Source: Chromohalobacter sp. 11-W (GTDB lineage Bacteria > Pseudomonadota > Gammaproteobacteria > Pseudomonadales > Halomonadaceae). From it: a DNA stretch of 64,000 bases. Every line of letters begins with the position of its first letter. Position 1 is the first letter of the stretch. The stretch spans positions 310,001 to 374,000 of the forward strand of contig NZ_JARANZ010000001.1 of assembly GCF_029889905.1 (NCBI RefSeq), read 5' to 3'. Positions 16,743-27,261 of the stretch are shown in pieces. The notes under the pieces are model-generated. The model had not been told where the DNA came from. It made no database searches and was given only the letters and a program-made list of their open reading frames with translations. Made by a program: the position numbers and the translations under genes.

Positions 16743-17681
16743 TCAGCCAATGCTGCCGTCTCGAAACCTGGCCGCTTCGTCGAGCAACCAGTCGATGAAG
16801 TGCTGGATCGCGGGTGGGGCTTGGCCGGTGTCGGGAAGGATCAAGTCGTAGGTGAATGGTGAGTCGATCACGTGGCGATCCCCGAAGGGGCGTACCAATA
16901 CGCCGCTGGCGAGGCGGTCGGCGACGATGGCAGGGTTGGCGAGCATCACGCCGCGCCCGGCGATCGCTTGGTCCAGGGCCAGTCCGTAGAGGGAATATCG
17001 CTGCTGGATCGGCAGGGTCTTGCCCGGTAGTCCGGCGGCGTCGAACCAGTCTCGCCAGCCGGGGAAGTCGACGTTCTGTCGCGATTGCCAGACCACCTCG
17101 AGCAAGGGGTGGGCAAGCAGGTCGACGGGGGTGTCGATGGGGGATCGTTCCAATAGGGCGGGAGAGCAGACGGGGAATAATGCGTCCTCGAGCAGCCGCT
17201 CGCTGTGAACGCCGGGCCAGGGGCCGCGTCCGTAGCGCAGGGCGAGCCGTGCGCCATCACCGTGCCATATCGGGTCGCTCAGGTTCTGGTCCGCGTCCAG
17301 GGAGATCTCGACGTGACTTTCCAGTGCTTCGAATGCCGCCAGACGCGGGAGCAGCCAGAATTGAGTGAAGGAGGGCGGGGCGCTGAGAGTCAGCGTGGTG
17401 GCCGCATAGGCGCGTTCATGTACGGCTTGTACGCCGTTGGCGATGCGCGACAGACCGGCATCGACATCCTCGGCCAGCAGGTGGCCGGCATCGGTTACGT
17501 GCACGCCGTTGGCATGACGCTCGAACAGCGCCACGCCTAGCCGTTCTTCGAGCTGCTTGATTTGTCGGCTAACTGCGCCGGGTGTCACGGCCAAATGCTC
17601 CGCCGCTGTTTTGAAGCTTCCCGCTCGTGCGGCTTCCGAGAAGGCGCGCAGCGCGTTGAGGGGCAATCGCTCTATCTTCAT
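16743..17681 (-). CDS. LysR-family transcriptional regulator (GcvA-like)
   Basis: A 312-residue regulator with an N-terminal winged helix-turn-helix (LNALRAFSEAARAGSFKTAAEHLAVTPGAVSRQIKQLEE is the recognition region, residues 7-46) and a substrate-binding domain. The opening and the PPSFTQFWLLPRL stretch place it in the GcvA/AmpR-like branch. ATG 17681 is the first in-frame start with family sequence; the open frame further upstream crosses the EamA gene start and is not coding. It is divergent from the EamA transporter with a 96-bp spacer and probably controls it. Confidence 0.88.
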   Translation of the reverse strand: MKIERLPLNALRAFSEAARAGSFKTAAEHLAVTPGAVSRQIKQLEERLGVALFERHANGVHVTDAGHLLAEDVDAGLSRIANGVQAVHERAYAATTLTLSAPPSFTQFWLLPRLAAFEALESHVEISLDADQNLSDPIWHGDGARLALRYGRGPWPGVHSERLLEDALFPVCSPALLERSPIDTPVDLLAHPLLEVVWQSRQNVDFPGWRDWFDAAGLPGKTLPIQQRYSLYGLALDQAIAGRGVMLANPAIVADRLASGVLVRPFGDRHVIDSPFTYDLILPDTGQAPPAIQHFIDWLLDEAARFRDGSIG

Positions 17682-17777
17682 GAGTTGAGTTTTCCTGAGC
17701 CTGAGGCTGCAGATTAATCGTTTGGATCGCAGCGCGGCAAATGCTCCACTGAGTCTCGATTCAATGGAGGTGCGATC

Positions 17778-18722
17778 ATGACGGAGTCGACTTCGGAGGC
17801 TGTCGTGGGAAGGTCGGGGGAGGCGTCGCCTCGATTGCGCCGCGGCCTGGATATGCCTGCCGGCATCGCGATGACCGGATTTTGTCTGGTGCTGGGACTG
17901 CAGCAGGTGGCTATCAAGGCCGTGGCCGACGATATCACGCCCTTGAGCCAGATCGCGTTGCGCTCGCTGCTGGCGGGGGTAATGGTGCTGATCGTCGCGC
18001 GTATTCAGGGCATCGGCCTGGCGGCGTTTCGTGGCCGACTGGGCGCGGGCATTCTCGTCGGCCTGGGCTTTGCGGGGGAGTTCGGTTTCGTCGCCTGGGG
18101 GCTCAACTACACCCTGGCGTCGCACATGTCGGTGTTTCTGTACACGGCGCCGGTGTTCGCTGCCCTGGGACTGCATCTTTGGGTGCCGGGCGAACAGCTG
18201 GCGCGGCACCAATGGTGGGGGATCGGCGTGGCATTCGTGGGCATGCTGGTCGCCATGGCGCCCTCGGCCGCACCCGGGGCGCCGGCCGGCGACATTCTCC
18301 TGGGCGACGCGCTGGGATTGCTGGCGGGGCTGTCATGGGCCGCCACCACCCTGGTGGTGCGTCGCTCCTCGCTTTCCGAGGCGCCCCCCGTACAGACGCT
18401 GACGTACCAACTCCTGACCGCGGGCGCGCTGTTGTTGCCAATCACCTTATGGCTGGGCGATTGGCAGCAGGCCACGCCCAGCGGCATGGCCGTGGCCAGC
18501 ATGACCTTCCAGACGCTGGTCATCTCGTTCGGTGCCTTACTGTTGTGGTTCGCCCTGCTGCGCCGTTACTGGGCCTCGCAGCTGGGTGTGTTTTCGTTCC
18601 TGTCACCGATTTTCGGGGTGCTCTTAGGGGCTGTACTTCTTGACGAGCCTTTGACCTGGAACTTCGTGCTCGGCGGCGCAGCGATTCTTTCGGGCATCGT
18701 ACTGGTCAGTCGCAAGGTTTGA
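17778..18722 (+). CDS. EamA-family (DMT) membrane transporter
   Basis: A 314-residue inner-membrane protein with about ten hydrophobic segments arranged as two EamA repeats (first ALRSLLAGVMVL to VGMLVAMAP; second GDALGLLAGLSWAATTLVV to AAILSGIVLVSRKV). Drug/metabolite transporters of this kind usually export amino acids or metabolites; the substrate is not readable. Charged residues before residue 27 form a cytoplasmic tail. GGAGG lies 8 bp before the ATG. The end overlaps the converging LysR gene by 17 bp. Confidence 0.87.
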   Translation: MTESTSEAVVGRSGEASPRLRRGLDMPAGIAMTGFCLVLGLQQVAIKAVADDITPLSQIALRSLLAGVMVLIVARIQGIGLAAFRGRLGAGILVGLGFAGEFGFVAWGLNYTLASHMSVFLYTAPVFAALGLHLWVPGEQLARHQWWGIGVAFVGMLVAMAPSAAPGAPAGDILLGDALGLLAGLSWAATTLVVRRSSLSEAPPVQTLTYQLLTAGALLLPITLWLGDWQQATPSGMAVASMTFQTLVISFGALLLWFALLRRYWASQLGVFSFLSPIFGVLLGAVLLDEPLTWNFVLGGAAILSGIVLVSRKV

Positions 18723-19647
18723 TTGCAGGCGCCTGGATCAGGCGCCCCAGCTCCTCGAGATAGCTTTCCACGACCAGGTTGGGCGGTGCGCCCTTGCGAG
18801 TGATGGCGCTGTAGTGGGTCAGGTAATGCCAGCGTTCGGGGTTCAAGGCACGCATGCGGCCGTCGCGCACCCAGCGTTCGGCATAGTGGGTCGGCAAGTA
18901 GCCGATATAGCGGCCGGACAGGATCAAGAAGGCGATGCCTTCGCGGTCGGTCGCCGAGGCGGCGGCCTTGAGCGGAGCATGGCACGCCTTGACCTCCGGC
19001 GTCTGGGCGTAGGCGGGCACCACGGCATCATGTACCGCGAGCCGCTCCTCGTCCACGTCTTCGACGTCGAAGAGCGGGTGATCGGCGGCGCAGTAGAGCC
19101 GCGACGCTTCCTCGTAGAGCGGCAGATACGCAAGCCCGGGCAATGTCTTGAGCGCCGGTATCACGCCGGTATGCAAGCGACCGTCCAGCACGCCCAGCTC
19201 GATGTCGCTGGGCGGAATCATGCGGATATTGATGCGCACCTCGGGCCCCCGCGCCTTGAGCGCGCTGAGGGCATCGGTGATATACATCTCGGGCATGGTC
19301 ACCAGGTTATCGGTGATGCCGATGCTGAGCTCGCCCTTGAGACGGGCATGCAAGCCATTGACGCGTGTCCGGAACCCCGCCACGGCCGTCTGCAGCTGAA
19401 GGGTGGCATCGTAGACCTCGGCGCCCTCGTCGGTGAGGGCGAAGCCGCTGCGTCCTCGCTGGCAGAGCCGCAGGCCGAGCCGTGTCTCTAGGTCATTCAT
19501 CGCCATGCTGATCGCCGCACGGCTGATGTTGAGTTCCACTTCGGCGGCGGAGAACCCGCCGCACTCCACGACCTTGCGGTAGATCCTCAGCAGACGCAGG
19601 TCGGCATCGCTCGGCTGGCCCATCAGGGTCTCGCTGCGGGAAGGCAT
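18706..19647 (-). CDS. LysR-family regulator, probable activator of the beta-alanine genes
   Basis: A 313-residue LysR protein with the helix-turn-helix near residues 10-50 (LLRIYRKVVECGGFSAAEVELNISRAAISMAMNDLE region) and a C-terminal effector domain. The ATG at 19647 has AGGA 8 bp upstream; earlier in-frame ATG and GTG codons (19662, 19677) are possible. It is divergent from the aminotransferase/dehydrogenase pair, with a 168-bp spacer that contains an inverted repeat, the usual layout for a LysR activator and its target. The inducer may be beta-alanine or a related omega-amino acid; this is inference. Confidence 0.87.
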   Translation of the reverse strand: MPSRSETLMGQPSDADLRLLRIYRKVVECGGFSAAEVELNISRAAISMAMNDLETRLGLRLCQRGRSGFALTDEGAEVYDATLQLQTAVAGFRTRVNGLHARLKGELSIGITDNLVTMPEMYITDALSALKARGPEVRINIRMIPPSDIELGVLDGRLHTGVIPALKTLPGLAYLPLYEEASRLYCAADHPLFDVEDVDEERLAVHDAVVPAYAQTPEVKACHAPLKAAASATDREGIAFLILSGRYIGYLPTHYAERWVRDGRMRALNPERWHYLTHYSAITRKGAPPNLVVESYLEELGRLIQAPAIKPCD

Positions 19648-19704
19648 GACGGGATTCCTCATCTCGACGACGGACACCTGCGAGGATAGCCCTGCCAGCC
19701 AATA

Positions 19705-19752
19705 AAGTTAAACAGTGACTTGAATGAGATTCAGTATTTCTGGATTTAACTT
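19705..19752. promoter_or_regulatory. Inverted repeat between LysR gene and the aminotransferase
   Basis: Arms AAGTTAAA and TTTAACTT are separated by 32 bp, with a smaller dyad TGAAT-GAG-ATTCA (19721-19733) between them. The AT-rich block lies 63-110 bp upstream of the aminotransferase ATG, where a LysR protein would bind. Confidence 0.4.
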
Positions 19753-19815
19753 ATCCGCTGCCCCGCCTAGATTTTCGATAGCACCATTCATCACCGCCTA
19801 TCGGCAGGAGAAGAC

Positions 19816-21159
19816 ATGTCGGATCGCGAGTTTCCCCCCATGGCGGGTTTGAGCCCGGAGCAGCTGGACGCCTACTGGATGCCGTATACCGGCAATCGGC
19901 AATTCAAGCGCGACCCACGCCTCATCGTGGGCGCCAAGGGCAGCTATCTTACCGATGCCCAGGGGCGCCAAGTCTTCGATGCGCTCTCGGGGCTGTGGAC
20001 CTGCGGTGCGGGGCATTGCCGCCCCGAAATCACCGAGGCGGTCAGTCGCCAACTCGGCGAGCTGGATTACTCGCCGGCCTTCCAGTACGGCCACCCCAAG
20101 GCCTTCGAGCTGGCGCATCGCCTGCGGGAATTGACGCCTCAGGGCCTCGATCATGTGTTCTTCACCGGCTCAGGCTCGGAGAGTGCCGATACCTCGCTGA
20201 AGATAGCGCGTGCTTACTGGCGCAAGAAGGGCAAGCCGAGCAAGACCAAGCTGATCGGGCGTTCCAAGGGGTATCACGGCGTCAACTTCGGCGGTTTCAG
20301 CCTGGGCGGCATTGGCGCCAATCGCACCATGTTTGGCCAGGGCGTGGATGCCGATCACCTGCCGCACACGCTACTTCCGGAGAACGCCTTCACCCAGGGC
20401 ATGCCCGAGCGGGGGGCCAAGCGCGCCGATGAGTTGCTGGAACTGATCGCGCTGCATGATGCCTCCAACATCGCGGCGGTGATCGTCGAGCCGCTGGCCG
20501 GCTCCGCGGGAGTGATTCCGCCGCCCAAAGGCTATCTCAAGCGCCTGCGCGAGATCTGCGACCAGCACGACATCCTGCTAATCTTTGACGAAGTCATCAC
20601 CGGCTTCGGGCGCATGGGGTCGATGACGGGGGCCGAGGAGTTCGGCGTGGTGCCGGACCTTCTCAATGTCGCCAAGCAGTTGACCAATGGGGCGGTACCC
20701 ATGGGCGCGGTGATCGTGCAAGGCGAGATCTATCGGACCTTCATGGAGCAGGGCGGCCCCGATTACATGCTCGAGCTGCCCCACGGCTATACCTATTCGG
20801 GGCACCCGGTGGCTTGTGCCGCCGCCTTGGCCGCACTGGATGTGCTCGAGAACGACCGCCTGATCGAGCGAGTCAAGGAAATGGCGCCGACCTTCGAAAA
20901 TGCGCTGCATTCTCTCAAGGGGACGCGCTACATCAGCGACATCCGCAATTATGGTCTCGCCGGCGCCCTGCAGATCGAACCTTACCCCGGCGAGCCGGGG
21001 CGGCGTCCTTTCGAGATCGCCATGAAGTGCTGGGACAAGGGCTACTACGTGCGCTATGGCGGCGACACCATCCAGCTCGGACTGCCGTTCATCGTCGAGC
21101 GCGAGGAGATCGATCGCCTCGTCAATGTGCTGGGCGACGCCATCGGCGAACTGGAATAA
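19816..21159 (+). CDS. Omega-amino acid (beta-alanine):pyruvate aminotransferase
   Basis: A 447-residue class III PLP aminotransferase. The PLP lysine lies in NVAKQLTNGAVPMG (about Lys287), the cofactor Asp in LLIFDEVITGFGRMG, and the PLP phosphate site in FFTGSGSESADTSLKIARAYW. The sequence and length match the BauA/OapT group, which moves the amino group of beta-alanine to pyruvate, giving malonate semialdehyde and alanine. The next gene encodes the matching semialdehyde dehydrogenase 96 bp downstream. Related taurine or putrescine transaminases are alternatives, but the neighbour supports beta-alanine. Confidence 0.9.
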   Translation: MSDREFPPMAGLSPEQLDAYWMPYTGNRQFKRDPRLIVGAKGSYLTDAQGRQVFDALSGLWTCGAGHCRPEITEAVSRQLGELDYSPAFQYGHPKAFELAHRLRELTPQGLDHVFFTGSGSESADTSLKIARAYWRKKGKPSKTKLIGRSKGYHGVNFGGFSLGGIGANRTMFGQGVDADHLPHTLLPENAFTQGMPERGAKRADELLELIALHDASNIAAVIVEPLAGSAGVIPPPKGYLKRLREICDQHDILLIFDEVITGFGRMGSMTGAEEFGVVPDLLNVAKQLTNGAVPMGAVIVQGEIYRTFMEQGGPDYMLELPHGYTYSGHPVACAAALAALDVLENDRLIERVKEMAPTFENALHSLKGTRYISDIRNYGLAGALQIEPYPGEPGRRPFEIAMKCWDKGYYVRYGGDTIQLGLPFIVEREEIDRLVNVLGDAIGELE

Positions 21160-21255
21160 ATCAGGCAGCGCCCTCGCGAAGACTTGTCCACGGAAAGCGC
21201 ATCGGAACACCGGCACTCAAGCATTTCTCTTACGGTTACATTCAAGAGGTGATAC

Positions 21256-22746
<1,491 letters not shown>

Positions 22747-22753
22747 AACTCGA

Positions 22754-22782
22754 TGGCCCCGCACATGCGGGGCCATTGCTTT
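22754..22782 (+). terminator. Terminator after mmsA
   Basis: TGGCCCCGC-acat-GCGGGGCCA followed by TTGCTTT, 8 bp after the mmsA stop; it also lies between the converging mmsA and GFA genes. Confidence 0.85.
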
Positions 22783-22801
22783 CCATGGCTGTCAGCGGCA
22801 A

Positions 22802-23233
22802 CTAGCTGCCAGCGCTGCCCGCAAATTGCGCGAATACCTCATCGCCGGTCAGGCGCGGCGTGTCGTTGGCGAAATCGTAGAAGCTGGGTTTTTCATCGAT
22901 GAAGATCTGCTGGGCGACCGTCCAGGGTTCGCCGGCATCCAGCAGGCCCACGGGAAAGGCGTAGTGCTGGCCATTGGCGAGACGGTAGAAGAGGTGCGTG
23001 CCGCACTGTTGGCAGAAGCCGCGTTCGGCCCAGTCCGAAGACGCATAAACGCTGACGTTTTCCTCGCCCTCGAACGTCATTGGCTCGTCGCTTTCGATGG
23101 CAAGCATCGGACCGCCACTCCAGGTTTGGCACATGCGGCAGTGGCAGACACTCACGCCGTAACTGGCGAGCGACACGCGAATGCTGACAGCGCCGCACAG
23201 GCAGGTGCCTTGGCTTTCATGAGGGGCTGACAT
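22802..23233 (-). CDS. GFA-family (glutathione-dependent formaldehyde-activating enzyme-like) zinc protein
   Basis: A 143-residue protein with the three cysteine clusters of the GFA/CENP-V fold: CLCGAVS near residue 12, CHCRMCQTWSGG near 31, and CQQCGTH near 75, which bind zinc. GFA named the group, but most members have no established substrate and a role in formaldehyde handling should not be assumed. ATG 23233 follows AAGGAG; the longer in-frame extension lacks a site. It stands alone, converging on mmsA. Confidence 0.88.
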   Translation of the reverse strand: MSAPHESQGTCLCGAVSIRVSLASYGVSVCHCRMCQTWSGGPMLAIESDEPMTFEGEENVSVYASSDWAERGFCQQCGTHLFYRLANGQHYAFPVGLLDAGEPWTVAQQIFIDEKPSFYDFANDTPRLTGDEVFAQFAGSAGS

Positions 23234-23288
23234 TGAGCGACTCCTTGTTGGGTGATGGCTGTGTTGTCGGCAAGACATGATGCCGATA

Positions 23289-24329
23289 TCAATCGATGGC
23301 TTCGATCAGATCGGTCGCGGCTGCCTTGGCGCGATCCAGATAATCGCTGCCATTGGAAGGTGGCGTGGGATCGGCGGTCATGACGATGGTAGCGTCATGT
23401 GCCGGTACCACGAACAGTAACTGTCCCCCATACCCCCAACCATAATAGACCGCCGTATCGGCTAGCTGGGTAATGAACCACCCGTAGCCATAGTCGTCTT
23501 GATTGAAGTGCGAACGGGTACGCGCTTGCCAGGAGCGCTCTATCCATTCGGCGGGGAGCACGCGTTCGCCTTCGTACATGCCTTTTTGACGATATAGCTC
23601 CCCGATCTTCAACAAGGCGCGCGGCGAGAGCCCCATTTCATTACCCCCGAAATAGATGCCTTGAGGGTCACGCGTCCAGGGCGGTATTGCGATCTCCAGG
23701 GGCGTGCCCAACCACTCGCGCATCAGCGTGAGTGTATCGCGACCACTGGCATCGGTCAGCGCGGCAGAGAGCAGATGGCTATTGCCGGTCGAGTACAGCA
23801 TGCGCCCACCGGGATCGGCGACGAAGGGGCGTGACAGGGCGTTGCCGACCCAGTTGTCACTGGCCACCCAACCACCGTAATTGGCGCCGGAAGTACGCTC
23901 CAGGCCGGCCTGCATGGAGAGTAGGTGGCCGACCTGGATGTCAGCGACGCGCGGACCGGCCTCGGCGGGGACGCGATCACCGAGCAGGTCAGTGATCGGC
24001 TGATCGACGCCCTGGATGACGTCACGCGCGATAGCGGCGCCCACCAATGCAGAGATCAGCACCTTGGAGAGCGATTTGATGTTGGCTGTCTCGTCGACGT
24101 CGTGCCCGCGCCAGCCACGTTCGATAAGGGTGTCGCCGTCGACGGCCATCAGTAGCGTATGCGTACGCGGCAAAGCCCCGGTACGTTGTGCGGCTTCTTC
24201 GAGTGCCGTGCGATCAATGGCCGCCATCGCCGGCATCGCCGCCATCGCCGGTATCGCCGGTATCGCCATGGCGGCGAGCGTGATGGTCAGTAGCGATAAG
24301 CGCCAGGGGCAGCGTCGTAAGGGCAACAT
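23289..24329 (-). CDS. Exported serine hydrolase of the beta-lactamase/penicillin-binding fold
   Basis: A 346-residue protein of the class C beta-lactamase-like (beta-lactamase-related serine hydrolase) family. The catalytic SxxK is SLSK near residue 86, a YSTGN motif supplies the Tyr, and GWGYGGQ near the end is the third motif. An N-terminal signal peptide (RRCPWRLSLLTITLAAMA) is followed by five AxP/AxA tripeptides encoded by a 9-bp tandem repeat. Such proteins include esterases and peptidases; beta-lactam resistance should not be inferred. A strong minus-strand terminator lies upstream, isolating it from the LysE gene. Confidence 0.86.
   Translation of the reverse strand: MLPLRRCPWRLSLLTITLAAMAIPAIPAMAAMPAMAAIDRTALEEAAQRTGALPRTHTLLMAVDGDTLIERGWRGHDVDETANIKSLSKVLISALVGAAIARDVIQGVDQPITDLLGDRVPAEAGPRVADIQVGHLLSMQAGLERTSGANYGGWVASDNWVGNALSRPFVADPGGRMLYSTGNSHLLSAALTDASGRDTLTLMREWLGTPLEIAIPPWTRDPQGIYFGGNEMGLSPRALLKIGELYRQKGMYEGERVLPAEWIERSWQARTRSHFNQDDYGYGWFITQLADTAVYYGWGYGGQLLFVVPAHDATIVMTADPTPPSNGSDYLDRAKAAATDLIEAID
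24220..24264 (-). repeat. 9-bp tandem repeat in a signal peptide
   Basis: Five units of GCC-GSY-ATC type in a row encode AIP, AIP, AMA, AMP and AMA at the end of the signal sequence of the serine hydrolase. Copy-number changes would keep the frame. Confidence 0.85.
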
Positions 24330-24401
24330 GCGGTACGCATTCCATTGCAGGGAAAGGATGAGTGTGGCTGATGGACGGTAGAGACCCCAAAAGATAAGCG
24401 C

Positions 24402-24427
24402 AAAAAAAAGTCCCCAAGAAGGGGACT
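24402..24427 (-). terminator. Rho-independent terminator, minus strand
   Basis: AGTCCCC-TTCTT-GGGGACT followed by eight T on the minus strand. It lies in the 360-bp gap between the LysE gene and the serine hydrolase and would stop leftward transcripts from the LysE side. The rest of the gap (24428-24689) shows no gene. Confidence 0.9.
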
Positions 24428-24689
24428 AGGGGAGCACGCCAGCTCACTCGGTTCATCGCTGCTGGGCAACGACGCTAAAAAAGGGGGAAGAAGGCGCCGG
24501 ATTCGATGGTTGGCGTTCTTCGTATCTTATAGATAGCGAAATGCGTGCCGTTTTTTATAAAAACAATGTAAAACAATGACCTAGAAATTCAGGGCGTCGA
24601 TGTAGAATGCCGCAGGGTGGGGTGCTGCGGCGAAGGATGCGCCAAGACGGAGAATTGCATGGGATTGGCGCACCATGAGTGAGCAGCAA

Positions 24690-25289
24690 TTACCCGCCGA
24701 TGCCCAACACCGGATAGAGCGAGGCCACGAGTAATGCGGCCATGGCGATATTGAACGCGCGGCGACGCCGGGCGCTTGAGAGCCACTGGCGAACCACCGT
24801 GCCCAGCCAGGCCCAAATGGAAATCGCCGGGAAGCAGACCAGGGCGAAGGCAGCCGCCACCAGCATGATGGATAGTAGCGAGCGGTCGGGCGCGTAAAGC
24901 GTGATCGCCGACAGGCCCATCGCCCACGCCTTGGGATTCACCCATTGAAAGGCCGCGGCTTGCCAGAAGGTCATTGGTTGACCACCGGCCGCCGTGTCTT
25001 TCAGCGGCGCGGCCGTGGCGACTTTCCAGGCCAGCCAGAGCAGATAACCGATGGAGATGACTTCCAGAACGTTACGCAGGAGGGGGAAAGCGTCAAACAG
25101 CGCCATCAGCCCGATACCAGCCATCAAGGTCAATACGGTCAAGCCACCGACGATGCCGATCATGTGCGGCACTGTTCTGCGAAACCCGAAGTTGGCACCG
25201 GAAGCCATGAGCATGAGGTTGTTCGGCCCCGGGGTCGCGGTGGTGACCAGCGCGAAGCCCAGCAGCGCGGCGAGTGTGGGGAAATTCAT
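24690..25289 (-). CDS. LysE/RhtB-family amino acid exporter
   Basis: A 199-residue inner-membrane protein with about six hydrophobic segments. The family signature is ATPGPNNLMLMASGANFG near residue 18, and FQWVNPKAWAMG in the middle is also characteristic. LysE/RhtB proteins export amino acids such as homoserine, threonine or cysteine derivatives. It is divergent from an Lrp/AsnC regulator with a 105-bp spacer, a common pairing in which the regulator senses the exported amino acid. Substrate unknown. Confidence 0.9.
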   Translation of the reverse strand: MNFPTLAALLGFALVTTATPGPNNLMLMASGANFGFRRTVPHMIGIVGGLTVLTLMAGIGLMALFDAFPLLRNVLEVISIGYLLWLAWKVATAAPLKDTAAGGQPMTFWQAAAFQWVNPKAWAMGLSAITLYAPDRSLLSIMLVAAAFALVCFPAISIWAWLGTVVRQWLSSARRRRAFNIAMAALLVASLYPVLGIGG

Positions 25290-25394
25290 GGACGATCCTC
25301 TCTTTGCACGTGGCGTGAAATTTTAAGAGAATCGTGACGCAATATTGGCCCTCATATCGTCGTTTTTGCGCGTTTTATGCAATGAAGGAATGAA

Positions 25395-25838
25395 ATGGAT
25401 GCTGTAGACCGCAGGATATTGCAAGAGCTCACGCAGGATGGTCGTATCAGCAACGTGCAGCTGGCCGAACGTGTCGCATTATCGCCTTCGGCATGCCTGC
25501 GTCGTGTTCAGGAGCTCGAGCGCACGGGCGTGATTCGTGGCTATCGTGCGGTGACCGATCCCCAGCAAATGGGGCGCGGGTTCGTGGCCTATGTCACGGT
25601 GGGACTGTCATCGCACACCAAGGCCGCTCAGGAAAGCTTCGAGCGTGCCATGTATGTCGCCTCCGACGTGGTCGAATGTCACAACATCGCCGGCACGTTC
25701 GAGTATCTCTTGCGGGTCGAAAGCCAGGATCTGGCGAGCTACAAACGCTTTCACACCGAAATGCTGGGGACGCAGCCCCATGTCAGTGCGATCACGACGC
25801 ATATCGTGATGAGTTCACCGAAAGACGAGCGGCGTTAA
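25395..25838 (+). CDS. Lrp/AsnC-family transcriptional regulator
   Basis: A 147-residue regulator with the N-terminal helix-turn-helix (VDRRILQELTQDGRIS, then LAERVALSPSACLRRVQELE) and a C-terminal RAM ligand-binding domain (VVECHNIAGTFEYLLRVE). Length is normal. It is divergent from the LysE-type exporter and probably activates it in response to an amino acid. The ATG follows AAGGAATGAA. Confidence 0.9.
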   Translation: MDAVDRRILQELTQDGRISNVQLAERVALSPSACLRRVQELERTGVIRGYRAVTDPQQMGRGFVAYVTVGLSSHTKAAQESFERAMYVASDVVECHNIAGTFEYLLRVESQDLASYKRFHTEMLGTQPHVSAITTHIVMSSPKDERR

Positions 25839-25914
25839 TCGGTCGGCCGGTGCCCGATGCACCGGCCAAGGAAGGAAGCAGTAGCGAGCATCGGCAGGAC
25901 GCCGATGCATAGCC

Positions 25915-26391
25915 TTATAGATTGGCGAGGATGGTTTCGGCGCTGCTCTTCTCGACGCCCTTCTCATCGACGCCTAAGTAGCTCACCACGCCATCGTCGA
26001 CGATCATGGCGTAACGCTGGCTACGTGTTCCCATGCCGGCGCCGCTGGCATCCTTCTCCATGCCGATGGCGCGAGTAAAGTCGGCATGCCCGTCGGCGAG
26101 CATGGTAATCGCCTGGGCGTTTTGATCCTGCTGCCAGGCGCCGAGCACGAAAGCGTCGTTGACGGCCAGGCAGGCGATGGCGTCCACTCCCTTGGCAAGA
26201 ATGTCGTCGGCGTTGATCACGAAGCCCGGCATGTGGGTGTTGGAGCATCCCGGCGTAAAGGCGCCGGGCACCGCGAACAGCACCACACGCTTGCCAGCGA
26301 AGAACTCGCCGGTATCGAAGTCTTCTGGGCCGTTGGCGCCATTGGTCTTGAGGGTGACGCTGGGTAGCTTGTCGCCTTGCGCGATGGTCAT
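25915..26391 (-). CDS. Peroxiredoxin of the Prx5 (1-Cys/atypical 2-Cys) type
   Basis: A 158-residue cytoplasmic thiol peroxidase. The peroxidatic Cys is in VPGAFTPGCSNTHMPGF near residue 48, the Prx5 signature. CLAVNDAFVLGAW is also typical of the group; a partner Cys is in that segment but its role is not settled by sequence. There is no C-terminal glutaredoxin domain, unlike the fusion form. ATG 26391 follows AAAGGAG. It diverges from the TetR gene and may be a housekeeping peroxidase. Confidence 0.92.
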   Translation of the reverse strand: MTIAQGDKLPSVTLKTNGANGPEDFDTGEFFAGKRVVLFAVPGAFTPGCSNTHMPGFVINADDILAKGVDAIACLAVNDAFVLGAWQQDQNAQAITMLADGHADFTRAIGMEKDASGAGMGTRSQRYAMIVDDGVVSYLGVDEKGVEKSSAETILANL

Positions 26392-26515
26392 AGTGAACTC
26401 CTTTAGGTGATCGGTCCTGATCATTCACAGTGCGCTATTAGATCGGCATACCGCAACCCTCGGGTATCCGGTCGGTCGTGATGGTTGGGGCGCGTGGCGC
26501 CAAGTGTGGTGAGAG

Positions 26516-26539
26516 CGATGGTAGACTCGCACCATAGCG
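26516..26539. promoter_or_regulatory. Possible TetR operator upstream of the RutR-like gene
   Basis: Dyad CG-ATGGT-N8-ACCAT-AGCG lies 28-50 bp before the regulator ATG. Position suits autoregulation, but no second copy was recognised upstream of the pyrimidine genes. Confidence 0.3.
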
Positions 26540-26566
26540 TGAGGGTTCAACCGGATTGAGAGAGCA

Positions 26567-27187
26567 ATGGCCAGACGAAAAGGATGGATTCGTCAGCAGA
26601 ACGTGGAGAAGATCCTGCTGGCGGCGGAGCAGGTGTTTGCAGAGAAAGGGTATGCCGGCGCCTCGATGGGGGAGATCGCGCAATTGGCGGGGCTTCCCAA
26701 GTCCAATGTGCACTACTACTTTTCCACCAAGGAAGAGCTGTACCGTGACGTCCTGCTCGAACTCCTCGAGGTGTGGAAGCAGGATGCGCTGTGCTTCGAG
26801 CTTTATGACGATCCGCGCATCGTGCTCTCAACTTACATTCGCGCCAAGATGAACCACTCGCGCGGCCGCGCGGCAGGATCCAAGGTCTGGGCAGCCGAAG
26901 TCATGCAAGGGGGCGCGGTCATCGGCGATTCACTTCGCGATAACCTCTATGAATGGGCCAAGCTCAAGGAGGCGAAGATACGTGAATGGGTCGAGGCGGG
27001 GCAGATCTGGCCTGTCGAGCCGTCCTACTTGCTGTACATGATCTGGGCATCGACCCAGCATTATGCCGATTTCGATTACCAGATTTATCTCCTCAACGAT
27101 GATGCACCCCTCGACGACACTCAGTTCGAGCATGCGGTGCAGTCGGTGACTAGCGTTATCTTGCGTGGGATAGGGTTATCGCCGTGA
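26567..27187 (+). CDS. TetR-family regulator, RutR-like
   Basis: A 206-residue TetR protein with a helix-turn-helix at about residues 10-58 (ILLAAEQVFAEKGYAGASMGEIAQLAGLPKSNVHYYFSTKEELY region). The C-terminal half, with SRGRAAGSKVWAAEVMQGG and YLLYMIWASTQHYADF, resembles RutR, which senses uracil and controls pyrimidine breakdown in E. coli. It converges on preA, the end of the pyrimidine catabolic operon, supporting that role. Effector and targets are inferred. Confidence 0.85.
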   Translation: MARRKGWIRQQNVEKILLAAEQVFAEKGYAGASMGEIAQLAGLPKSNVHYYFSTKEELYRDVLLELLEVWKQDALCFELYDDPRIVLSTYIRAKMNHSRGRAAGSKVWAAEVMQGGAVIGDSLRDNLYEWAKLKEAKIREWVEAGQIWPVEPSYLLYMIWASTQHYADFDYQIYLLNDDAPLDDTQFEHAVQSVTSVILRGIGLSP

Positions 27188-27261
27188 CATGACCGTCCTA
27201 TGAGCGGAAGACGCCCCCAGCATTGTTGCCAGGGGCACCGCTCGAGTGGGCAGGAACGTGT

